A DNA stretch of 56,616 nucleotides from an uncultured Clostridium sp. (GCA_946553025.1 CAMNRM010000033.1:1-56616), one strand, 5' to 3'. Shown: positions 16,248 to 25,083, numbered from the stretch's first letter. The notes: generated by a model not told the origin, from the sequence alone. Numbers and translations are program-made.

Positions 16248-17747
16248 ATGAATTCTGCATTTGAAGCATTAAAACCGCATCTTGACCGGATGATGGCGTT
16301 AAAGGCGGCGCTTGTTTTATTTGAGTGGGACGATGCCACGCTTGCGCCAAAGAAGGCCGGGGAACTGACGGAGAAGGTTATCGGTACATTGTCCGGGGAA
16401 TATTTTGGGGCAGTGAATAATGAAACGGTGAAGGAACTGGCAAAGAAGTGTGCAAAGGAAGAGGGGCTTTCCGAGGCCGAAGCAGGACAGGTGCGGGAAC
16501 TTCTGGAAGAGATTTCCAAGCTGGATGCCATCCCGCAGAAGGAATACCAGGAGTTTTCGCAGCTGACCGCAGGTGCGGTTCGGATTTGGACGAAGGCAAA
16601 GGAGGAGAATGATTTTGATGCTTTTGCGCCCACGCTGGAAAAGGTGATTGATTTCCAGAAAAGGTTTGCCGCTTACCGGGCAAAGGAAGGGCAGAAGAAG
16701 TACGATGTTATGCTGGATGACTATGAGCCGGGATTTTCCATGGAGCTTCTGGACAAATTCTTTGGGGTGATTAAGGAGGAAATTGTTCCTCTGCTGAAGG
16801 CCGTGCAGGAGAGTAAGGTGGAAATCCCCAATGAGTTTTTAACCGGCGATTTTACGGATGAACAGCAGGAAGAAATCGGAAGGTTTATCGCCGAGTACGT
16901 GGGCTTTGACTTTTCTAAAGGTGTGATGGCGGTCAGCGCCCATCCTTTTACAACGAATCTTCACAACCGGGATGTGCGGATTACCACCCATTACGGAAAG
17001 AATCTGGACAGCTCGCTCTTTTCCATTATCCACGAAACCGGCCATGCGCTCTATGAACTGGGCGTGCGGGACGATCTGACGCAGACGCTGGTGGGCGAGG
17101 GGGCCTCGATGGGGATGCATGAGTCGCAGTCGAGGTTTTTTGAAAATATCCTTGGCCGGAACAGGAGCTTCTGGGTTCCGGTCTATGCAAAGCTTCAGGA
17201 GGCTTTCCCGGATAACCTTGGAAATATCAGCCTGGATGATTTTGTCCGTGCAGTGAATAAGGCCACGCCGGGATTTATCCGCACGGAAGCCGATGAACTG
17301 ACCTACAGCCTGCATGTGCTGATCCGCTATGAGCTGGAAAAGGATTTGATTGAAGGGGATCTGCAGGTAAAGGATCTTCCGGGGGCCTGGGCGGATAAAT
17401 ATAAGGAATATCTGGGCATCCGTCCGGAGAATGTGAGGGAAGGCGTACTGCAGGATATTCACTGGTCACAGGGTTCTTTTGGCTATTTCCCGTCCTATGC
17501 CCTGGGGAGTGCCTTTGGTGCGCAGATGTATGCTTATATGAAGAAGGAGATGGATGTGGATAAGCTTTTGGAGGAGGGAAAGATTTCCGCGATCCGCGAT
17601 TACCTGAGAGAACACATCCACCAGTACGGCAAGCTGAAAAAAAGCCGGGAAATCTTAAAAGAGATGACCGGGGAGGATTTCAATGCACAGTATTATGTGG
17701 ATTACCTGAAGGAAAAATATGGAAAATTATATCGGCTGGATGTTTAG
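16248..17747 (+). CDS. Carboxypeptidase M32
   Basis: 499 residues, the usual length for M32 metallocarboxypeptidases (Taq/Pfu type), which remove C-terminal residues from peptides in the cytoplasm using a divalent metal. The HEXXH zinc site is IIHETGHALYELG near residues 262-274, followed by the downstream family motifs HESQSRFFENILGR and EADELTYSLHVLIRYELE. No signal peptide. The ATG has an AAAGGAGG site. It is followed by an intrinsic terminator, so it forms a single-gene unit. Confidence 0.95.
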   Translation: MNSAFEALKPHLDRMMALKAALVLFEWDDATLAPKKAGELTEKVIGTLSGEYFGAVNNETVKELAKKCAKEEGLSEAEAGQVRELLEEISKLDAIPQKEYQEFSQLTAGAVRIWTKAKEENDFDAFAPTLEKVIDFQKRFAAYRAKEGQKKYDVMLDDYEPGFSMELLDKFFGVIKEEIVPLLKAVQESKVEIPNEFLTGDFTDEQQEEIGRFIAEYVGFDFSKGVMAVSAHPFTTNLHNRDVRITTHYGKNLDSSLFSIIHETGHALYELGVRDDLTQTLVGEGASMGMHESQSRFFENILGRNRSFWVPVYAKLQEAFPDNLGNISLDDFVRAVNKATPGFIRTEADELTYSLHVLIRYELEKDLIEGDLQVKDLPGAWADKYKEYLGIRPENVREGVLQDIHWSQGSFGYFPSYALGSAFGAQMYAYMKKEMDVDKLLEEGKISAIRDYLREHIHQYGKLKKSREILKEMTGEDFNAQYYVDYLKEKYGKLYRLDV

Positions 17748-17770
17748 TGCCGATTTTAGTATTTGTTTAG

Positions 17771-17798
17771 AAAAAGAGGGCTGGAAACCCTCTTTTTT
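17771..17798 (+). terminator. Intrinsic terminator after M32 carboxypeptidase
   Basis: AAAAAGAGGG, short loop CTGGAAA, CCCTCTTTTTT: a clean stem followed by a T-run. Confidence 0.85.
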
Positions 17799-17853
17799 CT
17801 GTGCTATACTTAATTGTGCTTAAAAAAGTATTCGGTGTGAAGGAGGTAGAAAG

Positions 17854-18288
17854 ATGAAATTACACACCTATGAACATAAAACCCAGTATTATGAAACCGA
17901 TCAGATGGGGATTATCCATCATTCCAACTATATCCGCTGGTTTGAAGAGGCAAGGACGGATTTGATGCGCCAGATGGGAATTGGCTATGATGAGATGGAA
18001 AGCCAGGGGATTATCAGCCCGGTGCTTTCCGTTACCTGCGAGTATAAATCTATGACGCATTTTGGCGAAACGGTGTTGATTATTCCTATTTTAAAGTATT
18101 ATAATGGGATAAAGATGACGATTGAGTATTCGGTGACGGATAAGGAGAGCGGGGAGCTTCGCTGCGTGGGGAAAACTTCACACTGCTTTTTAAACCGGGA
18201 AGGCAAGCCGGTTTCCCTGAAAAAATCTTATCTGGAGATGGATAAGATGTTCCAGAAGGCGCTTCCGCAGAATGAAAAGGACGGATAA
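17854..18288 (+). CDS. Acyl-CoA thioesterase (YbgC/FadM, 4HBT family)
   Basis: A 144-residue hot-dog-fold protein. The N-terminal YETDQMGIIHHSNYIRWFEEARTD carries the 4-hydroxybenzoyl-CoA thioesterase signature with the catalytic Asp and conserved His-Tyr. It hydrolyses acyl-CoA or acyl-ACP thioesters; the substrate is not defined. The start has a strong AAGGAGGT site. The oxidoreductase gene follows 59 nt downstream. Confidence 0.9.
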   Translation: MKLHTYEHKTQYYETDQMGIIHHSNYIRWFEEARTDLMRQMGIGYDEMESQGIISPVLSVTCEYKSMTHFGETVLIIPILKYYNGIKMTIEYSVTDKESGELRCVGKTSHCFLNREGKPVSLKKSYLEMDKMFQKALPQNEKDG

Positions 18289-18347
18289 GAAGTAAGAGTC
18301 AGGTTATCGTGTATGTAGGCGAACCGCAGCAGGAGAGGAGAAAGGAC

Positions 18348-19334
18348 ATGAAGCTGGGCATTGTGGGAAACGGCATGATTGTAAAACGGCTACTGGAGGA
18401 TATCCGGCCGCTTTCGGAGGTGACGGCCCGGGCGATTTGTGTCCGCCATCAGAGCCTTGAGCAGGGGCGGCAATTGGCGGATCAGTTTGATATCCGGGAA
18501 ATTTATACGGAGTACCGCGTTTTTTTAACCCGAACCGATATCGATACCGTGTATATCGGCATTATCAGCAGCCTGCATTACCAGTATGCAAAACAGGCGC
18601 TGGAGGCAGGGAAGAATGTGATCTGTGAAAAGCCGTTTACGACGGAATATGATGAGGCGGAGGAATTAATACGGCTGGCAAAGAAGAAAAACCTGTTTTT
18701 ATGGGAAGCCTGCAAGATTCCCTATTCGGAAAATTTCCTGGCCATCAAGCACAATCTTGGGCGGGCAGGGTCGATTAAGTTAGTCCAGTGCAACTATTCG
18801 CGCCGTTCCAGCCGCTATGATGCCTATCTGGAACAGAAGGTGCTTCCGGCGTTTGACCCTGAACTGTCCGGCGGCTGCCTTTACGATATCAACATGTACA
18901 ATCTTCATTTTGTCGCGGCGCTTTTCGGGCGGCCCAAGTGGATACGCTACGATGCAAACCTGGGCTTTAACGGGATTGACACCTCCGGCATAGTCACGAT
19001 GGGCTATGACGGCTTTCAGGCTGTGTGCAGCGGGGCAAAGGATTCCGACAGCCCGTGCTTTGGCCTGGTGCAGGGGGATAAGGGCTGTCTTCGCCTGGAA
19101 GGCCCGGTAAGTTCAAGCGAATATGCGGAATTTATCCAGAAAGATATGCGGGAGAGGCTTTCGGAGGACGGGCAGGGCGGCACGCTTACGGCGGAGATGA
19201 AGGAGTTTGACCGTCAGATGAAAGAAAAGGATTATCCGGCCTGCTACGATATGCTGGGACAGACGCTGCTGGTGATGGAACTTTTAGTGATGGCCAGGAA
19301 GGACGCCGGGATTATGTTTGGGACGGATCTGTAA
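18348..19334 (+). CDS. Gfo/Idh/MocA-family NAD(P)-dependent oxidoreductase
   Basis: 328 residues with an N-terminal Rossmann fold (GIVGNGMIVKRLL, variant of GxGxxG) and the family signature ENVICEKPF-like VICEKPFTTEYDEAEELI near residues 90-107, followed by the alpha/beta substrate domain. Members oxidise or reduce sugars, inositol or dihydrodiols. The ATG at 18348 is chosen because AGGAGAGGAGAAAGG lies directly upstream; an open frame from 18309 is longer but lacks such a site. PAP2 follows closely. The substrate is unknown. Confidence 0.88.
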   Translation: MKLGIVGNGMIVKRLLEDIRPLSEVTARAICVRHQSLEQGRQLADQFDIREIYTEYRVFLTRTDIDTVYIGIISSLHYQYAKQALEAGKNVICEKPFTTEYDEAEELIRLAKKKNLFLWEACKIPYSENFLAIKHNLGRAGSIKLVQCNYSRRSSRYDAYLEQKVLPAFDPELSGGCLYDINMYNLHFVAALFGRPKWIRYDANLGFNGIDTSGIVTMGYDGFQAVCSGAKDSDSPCFGLVQGDKGCLRLEGPVSSSEYAEFIQKDMRERLSEDGQGGTLTAEMKEFDRQMKEKDYPACYDMLGQTLLVMELLVMARKDAGIMFGTDL

Positions 19335-19358
19335 AGCGTGTGCGCAATGGAGGATACT

Positions 19359-19883
19359 ATGGAGTTGGCATTTCTTGTCTGGCTGCAGGGCCTTCACCGG
19401 CCGTGGCTGGATGAACTGATGGCGGCAGTGACCTTCCTGGGGGATGCAGGGTGGTTTTGGATACTGACGGGCTGCGTCTTATTTTGCATGAAAAAGACCC
19501 GGAGCTGCGGTCTGGCCGTTCTGCTTTCCCTCGCCGCGGGATTTCTTCTGGGGAACTGTCTGCTGAAAAACCTGGTTGCCCGGCCGCGTCCGTGCTGGAA
19601 CCTGGATATCCGGGCGGCGTTTCCTCTTTTAGTGGAAAATCCCAGAGATTTTTCCTTTCCTTCGGGACACACGCTGGCAGGCTTTGAGGCAGGGGTCAGC
19701 ATCTTTTTCTTTCACCGAAGATGGGGTGCGGCTGCACTGGGACTGGCTGCGCTGATTGCCTTTTCCCGGATGTATCTGTTCGTCCATTATCCTACCGACG
19801 TTCTGGCCGGGGCGGTTTTGGGGACAGCGATAGCTTTTGGGGTGCATTTTTGTTTGATGCGAAGGAAGAACATGTTGCTGTGA
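19359..19883 (+). CDS. PAP2-family membrane phosphatase
   Basis: 174 residues with about five membrane segments. The three phosphatase motifs are present: KNLVARPRPCW (KX6RP), PSGHTLAG, and SRMYLFVHYPTD (SRX5HX3D). It probably dephosphorylates undecaprenyl pyrophosphate or phosphatidic-type lipids at the outer face of the membrane. The start at 19359 has GGAGG five bases upstream; GTG or ATG codons at 19338 and 19347 would add a few residues. The end of the gene runs into a palindromic repeat (19874-19899), which supplies the stop codon. Confidence 0.9.
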   Translation: MELAFLVWLQGLHRPWLDELMAAVTFLGDAGWFWILTGCVLFCMKKTRSCGLAVLLSLAAGFLLGNCLLKNLVARPRPCWNLDIRAAFPLLVENPRDFSFPSGHTLAGFEAGVSIFFFHRRWGAAALGLAALIAFSRMYLFVHYPTDVLAGAVLGTAIAFGVHFCLMRRKNMLL

Positions 19884-19899
19884 ACGTGTGAACAGTAAC
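19874..19899. repeat. Palindromic repeat (GTTACTGT family)
   Basis: GTTGCTGT and ACAGTAAC arms around a 10-nt centre (GAACGTGTGA). It overlaps the last codons of the PAP2 gene and lies upstream of the MBL hydrolase. Confidence 0.8.
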
Positions 19900-19934
19900 A
19901 GGAATGTAATCGATAAAGAAAGCAGGACAAGAGC

Positions 19935-20966
19935 ATGAATGAATATTTGCAGGAAATTTTTCCGGGGATTTATCAGTTAGAACTTCACGGCAATTTTAAG
20001 AGTATTGATGAGATTAAAATCTATATTATTCCGGGGAAAAATCCCCAAAAGGATCGGAGTCTGATGGTCGATGTGGGCTTCCACGATGAGGCATGTATGG
20101 AAACATTAAAGCAGGTGATGGAAAAGCTTGGAATTTCCTTTCCGATGCTGGATATTTTTCTCACCCATAAACACCACGATCACTGCGGGCTTGCGTCCTC
20201 ATTTGCAAAACAGGGAAGCCGGATTTTTATGAATCCCGAGGAGGAACGGCATCACTATGACTGTCTTCATTATAATGTAAAATACCACGAGGATCAGGCG
20301 GAAGTCCTCCGCTATGTGGGCATTACCGAGAGGGGGACGCCGGAACTCTGGGAAATGTTTACCATGGCGGTAGAACAGGATCGGCTGGCGGAATTTAATA
20401 TCCTGCATTTTCCCTACGAACCCATTGAAAAAGGACAGCATTTTTACTATGGAGGTTATGATTTCAGGGCGGTTGAACTGCGCGGCCACACGTTTGGACA
20501 GATGGGGCTGGCCGAAGATAATCTGAAGCTGCTTTTCAGCGCCGACCAGCTGATCCGCGGGATTGTGCCGATTGTGGGGAGCAGCTTTAAGGACGAGCAT
20601 CTGCTCAGTTCGTATTTTCGTTCACTGGAAGAACTCAGCCATGCGTTTGCCGATTATAAGCTTTACCCTTCCCACAATACCATGCTGGAGGGAGCAAGCA
20701 TCAAGAAGGCGGTCAACCGGATTGTATTTGCCTATCTGGAAAAGATTCAGATTATCGAGCAGGTGGTCAAGCACAGCCGTCGTCCAAGAACCGTAGTTCA
20801 GGCGGCAAGGCTGGCCTACGGGATGAAGGAACTTCCGCAGACCAAAGAGCAGCTTCTGCTGTTAAAGATGATTACCAGCAAGACCTTCTCCTGCCTGGAA
20901 TACCTGCGCGACGAGGACTTTGTGTATAGGACGGAGGAACATGGGGTGCTGTACTGGGAGGCGTGA
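19935..20966 (+). CDS. Metallo-beta-lactamase-fold hydrolase
   Basis: 343 residues. The zinc-binding motif is LTHKHHDHCG near residues 76-85 (HxHxDH), with a further His at RGHTFGQMGL, an Asp at FSADQL and a His at YPSHNTML, matching a two-metal MBL hydrolase of glyoxalase-II type. The C-terminal ~110 residues are helical. Substrate unknown. No signal peptide. No strong GGAGG lies before the ATG. The 460 nt that follow hold small TTCACGGCAG repeats (~21030-21070), a promoter, a riboswitch and an anti-Shine-Dalgarno hairpin. Confidence 0.88.
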   Translation: MNEYLQEIFPGIYQLELHGNFKSIDEIKIYIIPGKNPQKDRSLMVDVGFHDEACMETLKQVMEKLGISFPMLDIFLTHKHHDHCGLASSFAKQGSRIFMNPEEERHHYDCLHYNVKYHEDQAEVLRYVGITERGTPELWEMFTMAVEQDRLAEFNILHFPYEPIEKGQHFYYGGYDFRAVELRGHTFGQMGLAEDNLKLLFSADQLIRGIVPIVGSSFKDEHLLSSYFRSLEELSHAFADYKLYPSHNTMLEGASIKKAVNRIVFAYLEKIQIIEQVVKHSRRPRTVVQAARLAYGMKELPQTKEQLLLLKMITSKTFSCLEYLRDEDFVYRTEEHGVLYWEA

Positions 20967-21080
20967 GCTGTTTTGGTTAGTTCGGGATTTCTTGGTGAAG
21001 CCGGTTAAAAGTCAGTTACCCTTTATACGTTCACGGCAGTTCACGGCAGCAGGCATTCACGGCAGCAGGCAAAAAAGAAC

Positions 21081-21108
21081 TTGCTTTTTTTTGGTTTTCC
21101 TGTATAAT
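21081..21108 (+). promoter_or_regulatory. Promoter of folT
   Basis: TTGCTT, 16-bp spacer, TATAAT, about 75 bp before the THF riboswitch. It gives a ~310-nt leader. Confidence 0.7.
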
Positions 21109-21182
21109 CATATCCATGGTTATCTTGTCTTTCGGGAGCAAATCTTATTTCCGGCAGACGAAAAGCCAAATAAAAATCGTAT

Positions 21183-21288
21183 GTGCAGAGTAGGTTTGTG
21201 TGCGTTAAGTGCCGGCTGAACAGGGAGTTGTCAGCGGGACGAAAAGGAAGGTCTTTCCTTGCGGTACACAGGCCGCATCCCGCTGCAA
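21183..21288 (+). promoter_or_regulatory. THF (tetrahydrofolate) riboswitch
   Basis: It carries the landmark GAGTAG at 21188-21193 and GCGTTAAGTG at 21202-21211. A GCTGA/TCAGC stem-loop follows, then a TGCGGTACACAGG return strand that pairs with the TGTGTGCG side, and a closing GCAG/CTGC P1 stem. This matches the known THF aptamer layout. The gene behind it is a folate-type ECF S component, as in many Clostridia. Binding of tetrahydrofolate would be expected to lower folT expression. Confidence 0.85.
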
Positions 21289-21381
21289 TCCGAGAGATTA
21301 CCACTGCCGTTTTGCCGTGGCTTTCCGTGTGTGGAAACACTGTAAAAATATGAAAAAAGCAGCCTGGCAGTGAACGATTAT

Positions 21382-21416
21382 CTCCTATTGTGGTTGAATG
21401 GGTTCTGCAAAGGAGG
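21382..21416 (+). promoter_or_regulatory. Possible anti-Shine-Dalgarno hairpin before folT
   Basis: CTCCTATTG (21382-21390) can pair with CAAAGGAG (21408-21415), burying the AGGAGG ribosome site of folT, with one bulged base. It offers a translational output for the riboswitch; inference from pairing only. Confidence 0.5.
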
Positions 21417-21426
21417 TAATTTTTTT

Positions 21427-21990
21427 ATGAAGAAATTAGCAACTTTGTACACGCAGTCATCCCAGGAAATCCGAAAGACCCGAACGATTGCATCCTGTGC
21501 AATGCTCGCTGCGGTCGCCATTGTCCTTGGGTATTTTTCGATTGAATTGGGAAATTCACTGAGAATCGGTTTTTCCAGTGTTCCCAACCGGCTGGTCGAT
21601 TATCTGTTCGGCCCGGTGGTGGGGGCATATTTTGGCGGTTTGCTGGATATTTTAAAGTATATCATCAAACCGACGGGAACCTTTTTTCCCGGCTTCACCT
21701 TCGATGCCATGCTGGCGGGGGTGATTTGCGGCAGTATATTGTATGGAAGGAAGCTGACACTCTGGCGGGTATTTCTGGCGAAATTCCTTGTTCTGATGAT
21801 TTGCAATGTATTCTTTAACACTTTATGGATTTCCATACTTTACGGGAAGGCATTTATGGTGCTGCTTCCGGTGCGGCTGTTAAAGAACCTGGTGATGTGG
21901 CCGATTGACTCCATAATTCTCTACATGGTAGGGACGGTTCTTGAGCGGGCCGGGGTGTTTCGGCTTTTAAAGCGGACGTCATTTAGCTGA
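21427..21990 (+). CDS. folT: Folate ECF transporter S component
   Basis: A 187-residue integral membrane protein with about six segments, of the ECF S-component type that binds a vitamin and docks on a shared EcfA/A'/T module (not in this window). The region LRIGFSSVPNRLVDYLFGPVVGA resembles the folate S components, and the preceding THF riboswitch strongly supports folate. The start is the ATG 10 bases after AAAGGAGG; an upstream ATG at 21370 would lie inside the leader. Confidence 0.88.
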   Translation: MKKLATLYTQSSQEIRKTRTIASCAMLAAVAIVLGYFSIELGNSLRIGFSSVPNRLVDYLFGPVVGAYFGGLLDILKYIIKPTGTFFPGFTFDAMLAGVICGSILYGRKLTLWRVFLAKFLVLMICNVFFNTLWISILYGKAFMVLLPVRLLKNLVMWPIDSIILYMVGTVLERAGVFRLLKRTSFS

Positions 21991-22061
21991 GTTGATTTAC
22001 AGAAAAAAGACAGATAAAAATAGATAAAAAGATAGATAAAGAGAAGGGAGATTGATGTAAA

Positions 22062-22904
22062 ATGAGTGAGAATTGCAATCACAACTGCAGCTCCTGCGGG
22101 GAGAATGGATGTTCCAGCAGAACCCAGGAGCAGACAAGTTTTTTAGAGCCGCTTCATCCGGCCAGTTCGGTGAAAAAGGTGATTGGCATTGTCAGCGGTA
22201 AGGGGGGCGTGGGAAAATCCCTGGTGACTTCGATGTTAGCCATTGCCATGAACCGCAGGCATAAAAAGACGGCGATCCTGGATGCGGATATCACCGGCCC
22301 GTCGATCCCAAAGGCTTTTGGTCTGGACGACGAGATGGTGGGAACGACCTCGGACGGCGCACTGATGATGCCGGTGAAAACCATGAATGGGATTTCGGTG
22401 ATGAGTGCAAACCTTCTTCTGGAAAATACAACCGATCCGGTGATCTGGAGAGGGCCGGTGATTGCCGGTGCAGTCAAGCAGTTCTGGTCGGAAACCCTGT
22501 GGAAGGATATCGAATATATGTTCGTGGATATGCCGCCGGGAACAGGGGATGTGCCGCTGACGGTGTTCCAGTCCCTTCCTGTGGACGGAATTATTATCGT
22601 TACCTCACCGCAGGAGCTGGTGTCCATGATTGTGGCAAAGGCCGTAAATATGGCAAAGAAGATGGATATTCCGATTCTTGGCGTAGTGGAAAATATGAGT
22701 TATCTGGAATGTCCGGACTGCGGGAAGAAGATGTCTGTTTTCGGGGAGAGCCATATCGAAGAAGCAGCGAAGGAGCAGGGGATTAAGGTTCTGGCCAAGC
22801 TTCCCATTGACCCGAAGATTGCCCAGCTTGTGGATGCCGGCAAGATTGAATATCTGGAGGAAAACTGGCTGGAAGATGCCGTTTTGGCCGTAGAAGAGAT
22901 TTAG
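22062..22904 (+). CDS. Mrp/NBP35-family iron-sulfur cluster carrier ATPase
   Basis: 280 residues. The N-terminus has Cys-rich CNHNCSSCGENGCSS, a cluster-binding type motif. The deviant Walker A is SGKGGVGKSLV (~47-57), Walker B region FVDMPPGTGD, and near the C-terminus is ENMSYLECPDCGKKM, whose CxxC is required to hold a 4Fe-4S cluster between subunits. Such proteins deliver Fe-S clusters to apoproteins in the cytoplasm. The alarmone synthetase gene begins 10 nt later. Confidence 0.92.
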   Translation: MSENCNHNCSSCGENGCSSRTQEQTSFLEPLHPASSVKKVIGIVSGKGGVGKSLVTSMLAIAMNRRHKKTAILDADITGPSIPKAFGLDDEMVGTTSDGALMMPVKTMNGISVMSANLLLENTTDPVIWRGPVIAGAVKQFWSETLWKDIEYMFVDMPPGTGDVPLTVFQSLPVDGIIIVTSPQELVSMIVAKAVNMAKKMDIPILGVVENMSYLECPDCGKKMSVFGESHIEEAAKEQGIKVLAKLPIDPKIAQLVDAGKIEYLEENWLEDAVLAVEEI

Positions 22905-22914
22905 GGGTACAGCG

Positions 22915-23631
22915 ATGAATGTGAGCATGACCTCGAATAACAGTTATAATGAATTTACCAAGTCGCTGTTGGGAAATCCGGATATGGCAGCCGTGCCGGA
23001 AAGCCTGATCCATGTGGGGCGGCAGTTCCAGCAGATTATGATGATGTACACCTGCGCTATCCGGGAGGTGCGCACGAAGCTGGAAGTTCTTAATGATGAG
23101 CTTTCGGTGCGGAACCAGAGAAATCCGATTGAGATGATTAAGTTTCGGGTAAAGAAGCCGGAAAGCATTATCGAAAAGCTTCACCGCCGAAACCTTCCGG
23201 TTTCTTTAGAATCCGTGGTCAATAACCTGGACGACGTGGCAGGAATCCGGGTCATCTGCTCCTTTATTGATGATATTTACGAGGTGGCGGATATGCTGAT
23301 CCGCCAGGATGATGTCCATGTCATTGCCATCAAGGACTATTTAAAACATCCCAAGAGCAATGGATACCGCAGCTATCATATGATTATCGAAGTTCCTGTT
23401 TTTTTCTCGGACAGGAAAAAACCCATGCGGGTGGAGGTTCAGATCCGGACGATTGCCATGGATTTCTGGGCGAGCCTGGATCATCAGTTAAAGTACAAAA
23501 AAGAACTGGTGGACGGAACCGATATCAGCAGGGAATTAAAGGACTGCGCCGATGTGATTGCGCAGACCGATGAAAAGATGCTGGATATCCGCAAGAGGAT
23601 TGAGGCGCAGGGCGTTGCGGTTATGGATTAA
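22915..23631 (+). CDS. Small alarmone synthetase-like (RelA/SpoT synthetase domain)
   Basis: 238 residues containing only the (p)ppGpp synthetase domain, with no HD hydrolase or TGS/ACT regions, as in RelQ/YjbM and RelP/YwaC. Motifs include DDVAGIRVICSFIDDIYEVADML, KHPKSNGYRSYHMII, and EVQIRTIAMDFWASLDHQLKYK, the substrate and metal site segments. It transfers pyrophosphate from ATP to GDP or GTP under stress. Followed by a GC-rich hairpin (~23695-23727) without a T-run. Confidence 0.9.
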   Translation: MNVSMTSNNSYNEFTKSLLGNPDMAAVPESLIHVGRQFQQIMMMYTCAIREVRTKLEVLNDELSVRNQRNPIEMIKFRVKKPESIIEKLHRRNLPVSLESVVNNLDDVAGIRVICSFIDDIYEVADMLIRQDDVHVIAIKDYLKHPKSNGYRSYHMIIEVPVFFSDRKKPMRVEVQIRTIAMDFWASLDHQLKYKKELVDGTDISRELKDCADVIAQTDEKMLDIRKRIEAQGVAVMD

Positions 23632-23731
23632 GCCGCGCAGGGTGCCGCGGTCAGAGATGAAGTGCGGGGCACTTCGGTCAAAGATGAAGAGTGCGGGGCG
23701 CTGCGCGAAAGGCAGCCCAGCGCCCGGTAAG

Positions 23732-24514
23732 CTAATAGAGATAATAAGACAGGGTTTCCGTGATGTGAAATCCTGTTTTTTTGTAGAGTTTTACGGCGGG
23801 CGTGTTATCGGCGGAAACATGCAGATACAGTCCGGCATTTTCCGGCAGGGTCTGCATCACCGCTTCCATCAGCCGGGTTCCCAGACCACGCCTGCGAAAG
23901 TCCGGGGAAATTTCCACATGGTAGAGATAAAATCCTGCCTGTCCATGTTTGAGCACACGGCAGTTACCGACCGGATTTGCAGGAGCGGACGGCTCGTCTG
24001 TGCGGGAAAAAACCATGAACTCCCATCCCTCTTCACCCTCTTCACGGATTTTTTTGCAGGAGAGGGAAAAAGCATCGGCGGCAGGGGAAAATGGCAGCGC
24101 AGCCAGCGAATCTTTTTTGTTTATCCGGCGTTCCATCTGATATTCCGTGCGCCAGAGTTCCATCTCCAGGAAAGAAAAAGCAGCAAGGGCGTCCGGGCTT
24201 TGGTGATCCAGAAGAAAGACAAGTTCGGTATCGGCAGGGGCAAGTTCGCAGAGTTTACCGATAAGATTTTGGCAAAGTCCTTTTTTCCGCCGGTTGGGGT
24301 GCGTGAAGACATAACATTCCCATAAATCATCCTGTACCTTGCAGACGATAAGGCAGGAAATCACCGTCGTCTGTTCGCAGGTAAAAAGAAAGAGATCCGC
24401 ATCGTCGGGGAAGCCTAAACGGACAGGTTCATCGCTTTGGCAGGCTTTTATCAGGTCAAGGAAAGACCTGGTCTGCGAGGGGGTGAGTTCGGACTGACAA
24501 AAGGTTTTTTGCAT
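23732..24514 (-). CDS. GNAT N-acetyltransferase with two tandem domains
   Basis: 260 residues. The C-terminal half is a clear GNAT fold (HVEISPDFRRRGLGTRLMEAVM acetyl-CoA loop; NTPAVKLYKKTGF). The N-terminal half has a weaker second copy (VFTHPNRRKKGLCQNLIGKL). Tandem GNATs often keep one active site. The acceptor is unknown. The ATG has an AAAGGAGG site. It is a single reverse gene between forward units, and a long palindromic repeat lies just upstream. Confidence 0.88.
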   Translation of the reverse strand: MQKTFCQSELTPSQTRSFLDLIKACQSDEPVRLGFPDDADLFLFTCEQTTVISCLIVCKVQDDLWECYVFTHPNRRKKGLCQNLIGKLCELAPADTELVFLLDHQSPDALAAFSFLEMELWRTEYQMERRINKKDSLAALPFSPAADAFSLSCKKIREEGEEGWEFMVFSRTDEPSAPANPVGNCRVLKHGQAGFYLYHVEISPDFRRRGLGTRLMEAVMQTLPENAGLYLHVSADNTPAVKLYKKTGFHITETLSYYLY

Positions 24515-24526
24515 GGGAAGCCTCCT

Positions 24527-24589
24527 TTAGTTACAGTTCACGTAGGTCTGCGCACTTGTTGCGCTGACCGTATGTTAAACTGTGCTAAG
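24527..24589. repeat. Long palindromic repeat copy with internal GTAGGTCTGCGCACTTGT core
   Basis: A 63-nt imperfect hairpin. The outer arms (TTAGTTACAGTTCACGTA / TATGTTAAACTGTGCTAAG) enclose an inner stem GGTCTGCGCA/TGCGCTGACC with one mismatch. It shares GTTCACGTAGGTCTGCGCAC with the copy at 43132-43171. Confidence 0.8.
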
Positions 24590-24632
24590 ACCATAGCATA
24601 GCAAACAAAAAAAATCAATATTTTATTTTTCC

Positions 24633-24661
24633 TTGCCCTCATCCAAAACCCGTGCTAAAAT
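24633..24661 (+). promoter_or_regulatory. Promoter of lrgAB
   Basis: TTGCCC, 17-bp spacer, TAAAAT. A perfect-armed palindromic repeat begins 23 nt after the -10, so it would lie in the 5' leader. Confidence 0.55.
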
Positions 24662-24683
24662 AAGCGGTAATCGTGCAATGGAA

Positions 24684-24708
24684 GTTACTGTGACGTGTGA
24701 ACAGTAAC
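24684..24708. repeat. Palindromic repeat (GTTACTGT family), perfect arms
   Basis: GTTACTGT, nine central bases, ACAGTAAC. It ends a few bases before the GGAGG ribosome site of lrgA. Confidence 0.85.
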
Positions 24709-24726
24709 CAATGGAGGAAAAACAAG

Positions 24727-25083
24727 ATGAAATTTGCAAAAGAACTTTCAATAATATTGGGCATCAGTCTTTTGGGGGAAATCTTTAATAAGCTTCTGCC
24801 CCTGCCTGTTCCTGCCGGGGTGTACGGACTGTTTCTGATGCTGGGGCTGCTGTGTACGGGTATTTTGCATCTGGAGGATGTGGACGGGTGCGGAAATTTT
24901 CTGCTGGACAATATGTCGATGATGTTCATTCCTGCCGGCGTCGGCATTATCCGCTATAGGGAACAGCTTATGCAGGTCGGTGTTCCCTATCTGGTGATTA
25001 ACGTGCTTTCTACGTTTATTGTCTTTGTAGTTACCGGATGGGCGGCACAGTGGATGATGGAAAGAGGAGGAAAAAAGCAGTGA
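24727..25083 (+). CDS. lrgA: LrgA/CidA-family holin-like membrane protein
   Basis: 118 residues, four hydrophobic segments, with the family pattern LPLPVPAGVYGLFLMLGLL and FIPAGVGIIRY. LrgA and CidA proteins form membrane complexes with LrgB/CidB, linked to murein-hydrolase control and, in some Firmicutes, to pyruvate uptake. The ATG at 24727 sits behind ATGGAGGAAAAACAAG. Its TGA overlaps the GTG start of lrgB by four bases. Confidence 0.9.
   Translation: MKFAKELSIILGISLLGEIFNKLLPLPVPAGVYGLFLMLGLLCTGILHLEDVDGCGNFLLDNMSMMFIPAGVGIIRYREQLMQVGVPYLVINVLSTFIVFVVTGWAAQWMMERGGKKQ

Noticed and set aside
23695-23727. Intrinsic terminator after the alarmone synthetase gene
   Set aside because: GGGCGCTG/CAGCGCCC forms a stem, but no T-run follows; left unannotated as a terminator.
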